From Thalassia testudinum (taxonomy: Eukaryota; Streptophyta; Magnoliopsida; Alismatales; Hydrocharitaceae): 64,000 nucleotides of DNA. Shown in pieces: positions 13,101 through 26,653 of this stretch. Under the pieces are notes generated by a model, which saw only the letters and a program-made list of their open reading frames with translations, was not told where the DNA came from and searched no databases. The position numbers were made by a program, and so were the translations under genes. The stretch lies in assembly GCA_037157565.1 (NCBI GenBank), contig JAZHRO010000022.1:1054001-1118000 (forward strand), read 5' to 3'. Each line of letters starts with the position of its first letter. Position 1 is the stretch's first letter.

Positions 13101-14961
13101 CATATGTCGCCAACATATCAGTAGTAAACAATAAACCTAGTAGGAGCCATCCAAGGTTGTAGCATTTAGATACGATAATAACTGTAGGAGGTGGGAAATG
13201 ATCCCAAGCAAGAGTTGGGAAATGATCCAAGTAGTAGATTCAAGGGAGTCTAGTTCATTGTGACTTAAGAGGAATCAATCATAAAGCATATGGGGAGAAA
13301 ATAAGGCAAGAGTGAATCAAGGGCAACAAGAAATCATTTTTGATGGAAAGAAAACACGAGACTCGGTGGCAAGGGGTTCACTGGATCACCGTCAACAATC
13401 GAGAAGTCACATTAAACCCTCACCAATTAATAGGACAATTATCGGTCAATCCTCTAGGCCGATCTTTAAGGGTTGGTTGGGGCAAGGTTAAAACCAACTC
13501 GGCTAATTTTGATGCTAGATCAGTCTAGTGGTCATAGGTGGGGGTCTGGTGGCAACCATCAGAGGGGTTGTTGATGGGCTGGCAGCTCGACGGTGGTGGT
13601 TCGTGGCGATGGGTCCCTTCTTGGTCGATGGTGGTGGGTGCCTTTTTTTTTAAAAAAGGTCAGGAAGGGTTAACAAGGAACGTTAACCTCCCACCTTTCC
13701 CTTTTTTTTTTGTTTTGACTTGTTGTGGAAGAAAGGAAATGGGGATTAAGGAGGTATCAAACACTGGTCTAGGATTGCTGCCTTGACTGATGCTTCTCTC
13801 TATATAGAAAACCCTAGCCTTTATTATATAAAGAGAAGGGATAGAAAAATTACATACGAGTCAATTACGAAAATAAAAAATGACGAGACAAAAAAACAAA
13901 AAAACTAGGATTCTAACAATAGAACAATATTGAGAGGTAAATACCATGCATAGTAAACAACTATGCTATCAGTGACTAGACTTCAAGCCCTACCCCAAGG
14001 TTTGACTATATGTCAGAGAGCACTTTTCTTTGTCCAACCAACTTGATATGAATGTTGAGTCTTAGGGCAGCATCGATGCTCTCCCCCGAATTGCGCAAAC
14101 CTGAAGGACCTCTCTTTCAATCTAATCAGAAAGCACTGGTCCTTTACCACTACACAGAAGATTTCTTTCTTTTCAACAGCACACCGACTCACCCATTATT
14201 TGATGAGAATTGGTGCAAGGGGTTGCGATGCGCATCGATCTCACTTCCAAAATTGGGGAGATTCTCAATGGAGCCATAGAAACACTCGAGTAGTTCATCT
14301 TGTTCACCTCCAATTTTCTTAATCCATCTCCTATTATAGTTGATCCTAGTCCAAATTTGGAAGTATCAACAATAGTCTAATTAGTTGTCTGAACATTGCT
14401 ATTCCATTGTGGATCCGCCATGATCTTAGAATTCCCTAAAAATGGCAATTGCAACTTCAGTCACCATCTCTATATTTTGTTCACTTGACTTGTAAGCTTG
14501 GTTTGGAATAATGGACATCCCCTTTTTTGACGAGAAAAAGCACTTGTGTAGTTAAAGATGGTGATAGTGATTTTGTGTGCGTGCACGCGCGCACGCGTGT
14601 TAGTTATCCAGTGAGCCAAGGGCTCAAATCAGTTATTTGAGCCAAGCTCATTCGAACACACGTGAATCCTCAAATAACAAATCCAACCGTACGAATTCAA
14701 ATTTTATTGGTTAAATAGATTGTATATGAGATTTCACCAAAAATTAAAATGATTTCGACAATGATCTTAATGAAAAAGTTGTAAAAAATATCACTTTGCA
14801 AATTATGAGTTAGCTTTGTAACTTACAAATCACATTTTATATATTACAAGCCATGTTCCGTAAAACATGTAAAGACTTTGTAAAATACATAATGGTTTTG
14901 TAAAATCCATAATAACATTTTGTAATGGGCTCACATAAATTATTTGAGCCCAACGCTCACT

Positions 14962-15006
<45 letters not shown>

Positions 15007-18000
15007 CTTTGTATGTATGTATTTGATAGATTCTGCTTTACCTGTGATAAAATTACAATCTGCTCCGCCTCAAATCTCGCTAAGGAATAACGAGCCTTTG
15101 CTAGTAGTTTCAACTGAAGAAAGACAAAGAACATCTTGTTAAGTCTATGAAGTTCACCAAATTAGCGTACCTATTATCACAAACTAAATTGTATGCCATG
15201 AGAAGAATCTAAATGATGCCTACCCCAATTGCATCTGTACCATCCTCCCTGCAACAAGAAAATAAGGAGATACTCAACAATATCTACATTGGCCATAATA
15301 CGATAAAACCTAACATGCAAATTATTTACTGAAGTGCATAAGGCAGAAGAGTATATAGAATCAAATTTTGACTTTTTTGTAGCTTAAAACAACTTACTCG
15401 ATTAAGGGTTCTGACAGGGGAGTAAACACCAGACCAGCAATGATCAAGTATGAAGGCTGGCCCCCTTCAATATGATACGGAACCTACAAAGAATATGGGA
15501 TTGAAGTGAGAATTGAATATTACACATGAAGCCTTGGTTCTGCAGGTTCATTATGCTTGTACTCTTGATTGATATTAGTAGCCTCAGAGAGCATACAAGA
15601 TGGACTCGTGGATGCAAGGTGCTCTGCACTTTCATGAATTGACCATCACGAATGATACCAAGCTCTGTGACATCACCAGAAAACCTGAAATTGAAGTGAC
15701 AATGATCAACAACTGATATGAAATATCTCTAACATGTAGATGGAAACTTTGAACCTGATATACAAGAATAGAATTAGAAAAAACGAAAAAGAAAAAGATA
15801 ATATTAAATATTGGAAAGGACAAAGGCATATATTTAATGATAATATATTTAATGTTTACAGAGATGAGTATTTACTTGTTCGGTTAATGGATCCTGTGAA
15901 TTTAGTTGGTTGGTTCAAGCCTACATTGCATGGGTGGAAGTTTGAGAAGTGTGTGAAACCAATTTCAGGTTGCATGCAGATATCTTATCTGTGCTTATTT
16001 AGTAGCATGCTGCACCATTAGATAGAGAGCCCAGAAACAATCAAAACCAGGAGGTAAATTTCTTCATGATTAAAAACGGTAGATGGCTGGTTACTTTTGA
16101 CTAACAAGATAGCGGAAGGCGATCCGCTCCGATTTCCGGAAAGGAACAGTTGCTTCATTCCCTATCTGAATACCATCAAAGCTAACAATCACATCTCCCT
16201 GAAAAGGAAATATCAAGATGTTACTATCAACAGTTAAAAAGATGGTAAATATTAATAGCCTACTTCAAAATTTAGCATTTTTTTTCAAAAGAACTTCAGA
16301 ATTTGGTCTCAGTATCCTGGAAGACTGAACATGAATAATTGGAAGCCATTAAACTCAAAGAGCCGTAGAGATGACCGATATAATGCTTAGCTGGAAAATT
16401 TTCTAGTTGATTGTGCTGGAGAAAGTGGACAAAACATGATGTTGAGGCTGGAAAAAATTATGCCATGTGGCACTGTTGGCCACGTGGCAGTCCTCGTGGT
16501 CATGCATGCTGCAGCCAGCTATTTTGGGCATAGAGCCCAAGTTGGAAATTGAGTTGGATCTGTTTTTGGTTATTAGGATGTGGCTTAGTCATTGGGATTT
16601 GATTTGGAGTTGTTAATTTGTTTGTTTCCTTTATTGTAGGAGTTTTTGAGTTGGTATTTTCCTTATTTAGTTATTGCTTGATCTAAAAGGAGTCCTGAGT
16701 CCTTGCATTAAAATTTGAGTTGCATTAATAAAAGATCTAATTATTCCACCAATTCCTCTTCCTCTCCTCTTCTCGCCAAGCACATCAACAACAGCAGCAG
16801 CATTCACGCTGCTGCCCCCTCGTTCTCCTCTCTCTGTTGACGTGTCCAGTATCAACAACAGGAGCAGCAGCAACGCTATTGCCCCTCAAGGTTGCATCCC
16901 TGTTCATGGTGAACAGGGCTCTACCTTCAGCATCAACAGCAGTGTGATTGCTGCATTCGGTGCTGCAGTTTGGGCTCCCTGTTTCACAGTAAACAGAGCC
17001 CCAAATAGTCTCTTGATTCTCAGAGATCAGGGACTGTTGAGGCATCACTGAAGTCTGACTTGGCCCAAACACAGAGCCTCCCCGCTCCGTATACTGCGCC
17101 AAACCTTGACATGAGAATGTCCTAAGATGCTCTTTACGAGAGTGATAAAAGCAACATATCTTATAGAGTTAGAAAGCAATCTGGTAACCAATTATAACTG
17201 TTTTATGTGTAATATTTGATTGGTGAGGCCCTTGACTAATGACTCAACAGGTGGCTAGTATATATAAGTGAATATGGGATAGGATCTATTAGTTTAAAAT
17301 TAAAATATCTATTCCATTGTAAAGAAATATAACAAGAAGTATACAATATTTTAAAGAGATAACATATTAAAAAGATCTTTTTTTGAGGGGCCACTGAAAG
17401 GGTTTATACAATGATGGTAAATACTAATCAAGAGATAATGACAAAGGCAAACCAAAAAAAAAAAGGAATGTGATGGATGAAGCTACTAGCAATGTTTAAA
17501 AAATTATACTGGCCATTGAACCAGCCAGATAGGATTTGGCTTTTAGTGGTCCAACTGGCAATTTGGATTGGTTGAATCAGTGACATGATGTCATCACTTA
17601 AATAAACAAGAAAGGTTATATGCCTCATACATGTGCTTCAATGGAGTCTGCCAAGATAAGTTGGGTCAATGGAACCTGTCAAGAATTGGTGTAGTTCAGA
17701 GTGTGGAGGCTACGTGTGTGTGGAAAAACAGTCCAAGGAGGACTGTCCACGTGAATGTGGAGAGGAGAGAAGAGAGAGAGGAGAGGAGCCTTGAGTTGGA
17801 AATATTATTGATGACTCAAGAGAAACTACAAGGGAAGACTCTTTTTATATAGAGAGAACATATCCCCACACTTGGAAATAAAACATCTCTTATAAGGAAA
17901 GATCTTATTTCTAATAAAGAAAACAAATCTCCAATTATTTTCCTAAAATATGTTTACTAAACATAACCAACTTGGTATCTAAGAAAACACAAAATTGATC

Positions 18001-19733
18001 CATAGGACCTTCTAGACCGCCGGCCTGGTTGGGCCTTTATTGGTTGCCACATGGCCTTCTTCGTGTCGTCCTAACACTCCCCCTCAAGTCGAAGGCCGGG
18101 AGGCCAACGACTTGGTCTTCCACTTGTGAGGCTAGACGCCCTACCATTCTTCTTCAAGAACCAAGCTCTTGGTCTTTTCCTTTGACGAGTCAACAGTGTA
18201 GCCTTTTGTGACCTCTAAAGTCGTTGCATCTGTGGCAACTTGAAAAGTCGTTGCGATGGCCGCCGTTGGCTTGTCTTCTCAAGATTGACAGACGTGTGAG
18301 AAACCACGCATGAGGTACTAGTAGCCCCACATGGTAGTCTTTGTGCCTTCCTAGATCTTTAGGAAAGGAACTTCTTGGATCAACCACTAGTCATTTCACA
18401 ACCTGGGAAGTCGTCGCTCCTTTTGGCAACCTCGACAGTCATCGTGTGGACTATGGTGTCCTCTCCTACTTTTCTCCAGGAAAATCTCTTTTGAAGGAGA
18501 GTAAAAAATTGGATAAAAAATGTCAATATTTAAATAACTTGATAGATCTTTCTCTTACTTCTTACCTTTTCTTGATAACATGGCATTTCTGACCGTCGTG
18601 GTTGACTCTGCCATCTTCTCTAATCTTCCTTCTCCACGTAAGGTGTCGGATTTGAAGACATTCTGGATGCGGATATCACCAGCGTGTGGTCAACAACCCA
18701 CACGCACAAAGGAGCCTAGACCGAAGGCTTTGATATCATGTCAGGAATCGGCATAATTCGGAGCGTGGAGGCGAAGTGTGCATGGGAAAACAATCCAAGG
18801 AGGATTGTCCATGTGAAAGTGGAGAGAAGAGGGGAGAGGAGTCTTGAGTTGGAAATATTATTGATGATTCAAGAGAAAATATAAGGGAAGGCCCTTTATA
18901 CAGAGAGAACATATCCCCACACTTGGAAACAAATCATATCTCTAACAAGGAAATATCTTATCTCTTAAGAAAAGATTTTATCTCTAATAAAGAAAACAAA
19001 TCTTCAATTATTTTCCTAAAATGTTTACTAAAAATAACCAACTTGGCATCTAAGAAAATCCAAAATTGGTCCATAGGACCTTCTAGACCGCCGGCCCTAT
19101 TGGACCTTTATTGGTTGCCACATGAACTGCCATGTGACCTTCTTCCTACCATCCTAACAGAACTGAATGGAATAAGTACAATGTAAGTTGTGAGACCTTT
19201 GATTTGGTTTCTTTTTGCCCAACCAGATCGAACTAGCTGAGACCTCTACGTTTTATCCAACGAATTACAAGAAGAAATTTTGATACATGCACATGATTTA
19301 GAAAAACACAAGGTGGTTTTGTGTTATCTGGGTGTTAGCCATAGATTTGTGGAGAAAATATTAAAGTTAGACGTGTATAGGTGCTTCAAATGAGCTAATA
19401 ATGTGAAAATAATACAAAGTATATTTCCATGCCTACTTCCCTCACAAAAATTCAGAAAATTGTCAGAATTTTACTTCCAAGTTGGAAAATTTAGTTTTTT
19501 TCTCAAGAAATAAAAAATTGATTAGGATTTAAAAGCAAACCGTACAATATTGACAAACAGAAGGACAAGATGAAGACTTCGTTAGGGTATGAAAGTTATG
19601 ATGGCATGAAGCTAGAATATGCTAACTTCAGCATAATAAAGGTCAGAAAATTTTGGTGCAGGATGATTATTTAATTGTCATCCGCTAGAGATCATCCTCT
19701 CATGTGTGACTAAGTAGCATATAAAGAACTTGG

Positions 19734-19782
<49 letters not shown>

Positions 19783-22700
19783 CGTTTTTAAAAAAGGTGA
19801 CTAGCCTATGTTGCAATTGATACACAGGTCATATATTCTGATACATCATTTCCTCAGCTGGTTAAACTGGTAGGGTATGAATTGTGTATCAATTGCAACA
19901 TAGACTAGTTGCCTTTTTTAAAAAAGTTTAAATTTTAGGTTCTTTTCATTGGATTACTAATTAGTTTTTTTAGATGTTTAGATAGTAAAAAGGCCAATGT
20001 GCTTTATTGGTAATTGTTAAAATAAACATAATGAAAGAAATTCTTGATGTACCTTTTTCTATTTATTATGGGCTTCAATGTAATTTTCTCCCCCGTGTCT
20101 CTTTATATAAAGACATATAGGGTTTCTCTGTTGAATAAGGATTCAATCTCTTTTAACATGATATTAAAGCAGGCACCTTAGATTGGTTGTATGATATCCC
20201 ACCAAATAGGTAATATTTTAAGTTTTTCTTCTTCAAAGCACGTGATCAAGGAAGACATCTTGGACTTCTGGTGCTGCATTTGCCTTTGCTGCCTACCTTT
20301 GACAATCTTCGTTAATGCGACACCATCTTCGATGAATGGCTAATTGGACCCATTAGGATTTTGATGGCCCTCATTGGGCATGAACATATGCCCTTTAGGG
20401 CCATATGCGGCCATCAAAAAATTTGGGCCGACATTATCTTGGGTGACCAGGTGACAACACAGATGGTGACACCGGGGGTTTCTCAGCCCTACCTTGGCCT
20501 AGCACAATTGCAGCAAGCCATTTCTCTACTCTACGAGCCCTGCAGCACACACCTGCGAAAGCTCTCTTTTGGCCTGCATCCCCAGTGCCCACACAAGCTT
20601 TCTCCACCTACACAAGCTTTGGTTGGCTCCCTCTACACCAACCACAACTCACCAGTGCCTGCCCATCCCCTATCAAGCCTTTACTACTCTGACACTAGCC
20701 TTCGATTCGACCATCAACAATCTGTGATGTTGTTCTAAACTTTATTATTTGTGGTGTCAAGTCAATTTCCTCTCCGAGCATGATCTGATTTTTGAGATGT
20801 TTGATTCAAGAAGTGTTTCTTTCGTATTGTTTCTCTCCACTCTTGTGTGATTTGATTCCCAGGAAGCCATGGTAGAGGGTAGGACATCTTCTAGCAACTT
20901 CGTGGGGAAGTCCTCTACCACAAGTCCATCTCAAATGTAAGGAACATCTATCAAACTTGATGATACTAACTTTCTTCTTTGGTCCACCTCTTTCTCTCAT
21001 TTTGTTGAATCATACGAGAGAAAAATATATTCTTTTCAAATATGAGCCCCCAAATAAATAGAAGATTGGGAAGCCAATAACTAGGTGGCAACATGCATGT
21101 TGAATAGTATTGAGTCAATTGCTAAATTGGTTATGTCGTATACATCTACAAAGACGATATGGAAGGTGTTGCATGAGATTCACTCCCAAAAGAGCAATAG
21201 TGCTCACCTATATATGGTAATCAAAGATATTCATACCTTTCAAAAGGGCACCATGATACTAGTAGAGTGCTATGGCTCTCCTAAGAATCTCTAGGACAAG
21301 TAGGATACCTATCAGCCTATTACTGCAAATGTAGATGTGATGATTAAATATCGGGAGGCTATTTATTAGTGCAATTTTTAGCAGCCCTTGGCATAGAATG
21401 TCAAGTAGTGAAGACTCAACTAATGACACTCAAGGAGAATCCTATATTGATGCAAATTTAAAGCTGATTAATTAGACTACTTGCTCTTACTTTTCTACTA
21501 TTGTTGCAATTCGCAAGCATGGAAAAGGGATTTTTCCTAGTAGGAAGGGTGTCATCCAACTTGTATAGATTGTGATCATGGACTAGGTACCTTGTTATGT
21601 GAAAATTGTCATAGGACCAATCACTCTTCTAACCTATGTTGGGTCAAACATAGTTGTCCCACTAGATGATCCACCCATAGGACTTCAATAGTTCCTAATT
21701 ATAACGATAGACTATAGAACAATAATTAGAAATAAGGTAGTTGGACAACCCCACTAGCGCCCACTGATGAATGATGCTGAGATACATGGACCTGATGATA
21801 GTGGTACTTGGGCCGATGTCCTGCTGACCCCTGCAAGTACGTATGACGCCTAGTTACCAAAGGGTGATAGAATGAGATCTCATCTAAGGTTGGACTAGAG
21901 TGAAGCACACCTACTGTAATTTGCTCCTAGAGGTAACATTGGTGGCCTAACAATATGTTCTTCCCCCACCAATGAGGATCCAAAAGGATCGTCAACTTGT
22001 CCTCAAGTGATCTGAATCGATTTAACTCCTCAGGATCTCAAGGCATTGGCACGTAGCTCCCAAAAGGCCTAACTCTTCTAACAACTGTTAGCAGTGTTCT
22101 CGAATATTGAGAATAGGTATGCCTCACTTAAGGATTACGAGTATGAGAAATCTCTCCTTGCTTCAAGAAGAAACTTCTCCGTTGATCACCTCTCCTCATT
22201 CTGTGAGGTATCATAATACCTTTACAATTATGACCATTATTTCCATTAATTACCTTCCAATTTTGATTACCACTAATCTCTCTATAAATATGAAATCATT
22301 TCCATTCAAGAGAATAACACTTCTCCAACGCTCAAAAGAGATTAAAAAACTTTCTTGAGAACATCCTTGGTCCTTAAGCTTCTACACTAGTGCTCTACAT
22401 CTATGATTATTTCTATTCTCCTTTAGCACTCCATAGTGGTTTCACTAATCCTATTGTTTTTATATTTCATTCTCGAGGTTTAATAGGATTACTTTTGTAC
22501 TTTTGTTTCTTTATTCTTTTGATTTATTGTTGAAGATGCTCAACCCATTGAGTCTCCTTTCTTTGCCTCAAAAGGGGAAATAAAAGGACTCTAGTATAGG
22601 GATTCAGAATGCTTGTATTGTGCAATTAAGCTACCCACAGTGTAAGTAGCTTGGTCTAGTGAATTCATCAGGAGAGGTAGATCATGAAAATCCTAAGTTG

Positions 22701-25700
22701 GGAGGCTTAGGTAGTGATTTCTTATCCAAAGGGATTTTTCACCATAAATAATTATGTATCTTATATGATTGATTTTATTGTGCTATATTTTTACACTTGA
22801 GATCATGTTTGATCCTGTATTTGTGGCAGAGTAAGATCCGCAGAAGGCTTCCATCAATTAGTCCTCTCCCCTCTATATTTCACAAGATGCAATTAAAGTT
22901 GAAGACCTCAAAGACCTTAGGTCTCCATAAATTATACATGTCATAGAACCGTTGGATGGACATTTCTCCAAATTAGCCTTTGAAACATTAACTTCAGTCG
23001 TATAACTAATAATTACTATTTAATAGTTGATAGGCTATCCAGTTCCAAATTACCTCTGAAACCTTATTTCAGATGGATATCATGCATGACAAGTTCTCAA
23101 CCAAAAAATGTATCACAAGTTTATTTGGTATTATAAATTTGTACGTCTACCTAGAAGTGTGTACGGCACTCCAGAGGGGATCTTGCAAGTCCCCAAGACA
23201 TCCCTCATCTAGATGAATTATTCATTATGCTAATCAAAGTGATCGACTTAAGTAGGTTCTTGGTTTTATGGTCCCCATCATCCACAAGTGATCTTCCCTA
23301 AAATTAGCGAATCTGGGTATTTTGAGTGACAAAGGTTTTGTGAGAGCACATATTTGGGTGTTTCTTGGCTTGTGCTTTTTGGCAGCTATTTGGCATTGGG
23401 TGAATTGAGACTTGGATGTTCTTCCTTGAGATGATGCATCAACACTATCTTGGCAACTGCAAGGGATGATTTTGAGGATTTAGACCTAACAAAATGATTC
23501 AAAATAAAAATGGACGAAAGAGAACCAATTAGGAGAGAAGTTTAATTGGGACTTAGTCAAAGTGGTCACAATTTTTTACTTGGAGCCCTAGTTGTTTCTT
23601 CAAAAAAAGAAAATATTTGGAACCTAGTGGATGACTTGACTCGTATTTTTTCAGGAGAAAAAAAAAAACTTGACTCATATCTGCTTATTGGCTTAGGTAC
23701 AGGGACTAATGTCCTCATGGAGAACAATACATGGCAGGGTTTAGACACTTGTTGAGGAGCCTCTGTACTTCTTTATGACTTCCCGGCAGTAATATTAGGG
23801 AGAGCTGCATGTTTCTCATATGGGCCAACATATCTTCCATCCTAATGTTCCTACATCCTAAACCTCCTAGCAATTATTGGCCTTGACATACCAATTCTGA
23901 AATTGATCACTTTTATTCCATAGTTCCATAAATCAATCAATCTGATAACTACAATGGTTTCAAAGTGCCTTTAGTCACCTGATGAAGAGTAACTGTGGCT
24001 CTCACATCATTCTTAGTTAATGTTATCTTACATGCTTTCCATGCTCATTGTCATGTATATTTGTGTTGGAAAACTATGTTGTTAGCTTCAAGTCTTGGGA
24101 TTTCATACTCTGGTACCTGGGGAATGACACCGTCTCCATAGTATAAATAAAAACACAAATCCAAAACTTTTATTTTGGCATATGTTCCATATGGAATCGG
24201 TCATGTCTTTTATTATATATGTGTTGAGAAAAACCTTTTATTCATCTAGTTATGAAACCCTAGGCCTATATTTATAGATAGGAGGGCAAGGAGAAAATAA
24301 CAAACATGTCCCTCTACTATGTGACAATAAAGAAGAGAAACAAAAACAAAATAAAGGGAAATAGAAAGAGGGTGACAACTCTCAACACTCCCCCTCAAAC
24401 TAGAGCATAGATGTCAATCATACTCGGCTTGGAATAACATTTGTTGAATGTGGAATAGGGGAGTGCCTTGGTAAACATATCTATTGCCTGATCTCCAAAT
24501 GACACATGTACAGTACGAAGGTGCCCCTTCTAGATCATATCCCTTGTATAATGACAGTCCACTTCTACAAGCTTGGTTCTCTCGTGGAAGACCTGATTGT
24601 TGGCAATGAATAAGGCAACCTTGTTGTCACATCTCATCTCCATGAGATCTGGAATTTGAAGATCCAAAAGAACTGACTGGATCCACATAAGTTTAGTTGC
24701 ATCTTGTGCCATAGTCCCATATTCTGATTTTGCACTCAACTAGGCCACCACAGTCTGTTTGTTACTTTGCCATGTGACCATGTTTCCTCTCATGAATGTA
24801 GATAAACTGGTAGTGGATTTCCTATCCTTCGGCCATTTAACATAGTCTGCATTTGTGTATGCCATCGCCTTGAGGCTCCATTTGGCTGGGGGATAACTCA
24901 ACGGTTATCCCTAAGTCAAAGGATTACCCAAAGAATGTTAAAGGAATTAATTCTAAAGTCGAAGGATACAACTTATTCCACCTCACTAATCAACATCAAC
25001 ATCAAACTATCCTACTACATTACATCAACATCAATATATATTAAAATATATCCACTTCAACATAATATACCCATTAAAATATATTTACTATATCACATCA
25101 ATATACTCACACTTATATCATAATATTAAAAAATCATCCACCAACATCACATCATAATACGAATAATTTTATCCCACCATTTATTCTTATACCCCAACCA
25201 AACACCTCTCTCCACTCATTTCTATAGTACTTTATCCTGGTATAACTTTTATCCCCCTGCCAAATGAAGCTTTAATGAATCCCTAAGGTAAATAGTAGCC
25301 CTTTCCCAAGTGCAAACTTCAGGTACCTTAGAATCATGACTGCTGCATTACAGTGAATACTTGGCGGTTTGTCCATGAATTGGCTCACCTTACTAACTAC
25401 AAGGGCAATATCCATCACATACAACAATTTTCCCACCAAACATCTAAACTATCTTACATCCACCAGAGCTGAGTCATCTTCATATAGGTGCACTTTAGGT
25501 TCCATAAGAACTAAGGCTGGCTTGGCGCTAAGCATGCCAGTCTCCTGAAGAAAATCAAGAACATACTTTCTTTGGGAAAGTACAACTCCCTTTTACGAGC
25601 AACTTCAATGCCAAGGAAATATCTGAGTTGGCTCATATCTTTTGTGACAAAATGTTTTACCAAAAATTCCTTGGTAGCAGTTATGCCACTAGTGTCATCC

Positions 25701-26573
25701 CTTGTCAAGATGATGTCATCAACATAAACTAACATCACAACTCTCCCTTATGTTATCTTCCTCATAAACAAGGAATGATTTTTCGTGGATTTCTTGAACC
25801 TAATATACTCAACCACTTAAAATAATTTTTGAAACCAAGCACATAGGCTTTGTTTCAGACCTTAGATGGCCTTATATAAGTTGCGGGCCTTGGAACACTC
25901 CCCCTCTGAATCAAATCTTAGGGGTTGCTGCATATAAACCTCTTCGTGGAGATCTCCGTAAAGAAAGGTATTTTTAACATCCAACAGATGTAGTTGCCAA
26001 TCAAGATGAAGTGCAATTGAAATAAGCAATGTTGTTGAGGCGGTTGCCTCAGGCGACGAGGCAAGGCGAATCAGGAGGTCATCGCCTCGAGGAGGACCCA
26101 GGCGAGGCCCTTTGAATAGGCGACGCGCTTCCTCGCCGCCTCATCGCCTGAACCCTAGATGCCTATGTGGAGAGCTTTCTCATCTCCATGGCAACCCTCA
26201 CCGCCTCACGCCATTATCGCCTTTGCGGCGGAGTAGCTTGAGTAGTTGAGCTTCGCCGACCACCATCGCCGCTCGAGCGTCATCGGTTACCATCTACGAC
26301 GCCTCCTCGACCTCAGTCACCCAGGTATCTCAGCTCGAGCTTCTTCATGTCAGGGCTTCCGGCTTCGTTTCTTCTCCTCAAAACGAAATGAACTCCTTTC
26401 ATTTCTATTATATATATATATACATAGTTTACTGTATATATAACATAAGAAATACATATGTATGTAATATTATATATAATATATGTATGTATAAGTAAGA
26501 CATAAGTAATGTATAAGTATATTTATAAGTATATACATAAGTATGTTGTTATATATATGTATGTTACGTTATA

Positions 26574-26653
<80 letters not shown>

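Larger units (their letters stand above)
7989..13917 (-). mobile_element. Second decayed Ty1/copia element (Copia-2), interrupted by an LTR element
   Basis: Minus-strand pol fragments run from a protease-like D.GAST motif near 13010 through integrase and reverse transcriptase (including [13 protein letters not shown] near 10900) to RNase H. The RNase H is split at 8132/10212 by the element at 8133-10206 and ends with a degenerate D.YAPT tail near 7990. The Gag part seems deleted: 13250-13780 holds GC-rich leader-like sequence. A probable 5' LTR remnant with TTTATATAATAAAGG lies at about 13790-13917. The pol subfamily differs from Copia-1, although its tail runs straight into the Copia-1 LTR. 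Confidence 0.7.
1882..15041 (-). other. DEG2 intron, 13,160 bp, filled with transposable elements
   Basis: Bounded by the donor at 15036-15041 and the acceptor next to 1881. It contains two MITE copies, two decayed Copia elements and a nested non-autonomous LTR element. The stretches 1882-2690 and 13918-14604 show only AT-rich intronic sequence with nothing recognisable. Confidence 0.85.
17677..19159 (-). mobile_element. TRIM (terminal-repeat retrotransposon in miniature)
   Basis: Two LTRs of 400 and 421 bp enclose only 662 bp. On the minus strand the 5' LTR is followed by TGATATCAAAGCC, a worn initiator tRNA-Met primer site (18726-18738). The polypurine tract TTGAGGGGGAG lies just before the 3' LTR (18077-18087). 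The flanks are GAACC (17672-17676) and GAACT (19160-19164), a 5-bp target duplication with one change. The interior has no coding capacity, so the element depends on others for movement. Confidence 0.85.

Noticed and set aside
13538..13786. Plus-strand ORF with Trp/Gly-rich product
   Set aside because: It is the antisense of a GC-rich Copia-2 leader and has no homology.
20361..20738. 125-codon plus-strand ORF
   Set aside because: It falls between the primer site and Gag of the truncated Copia at 20015 and looks like leader sequence.
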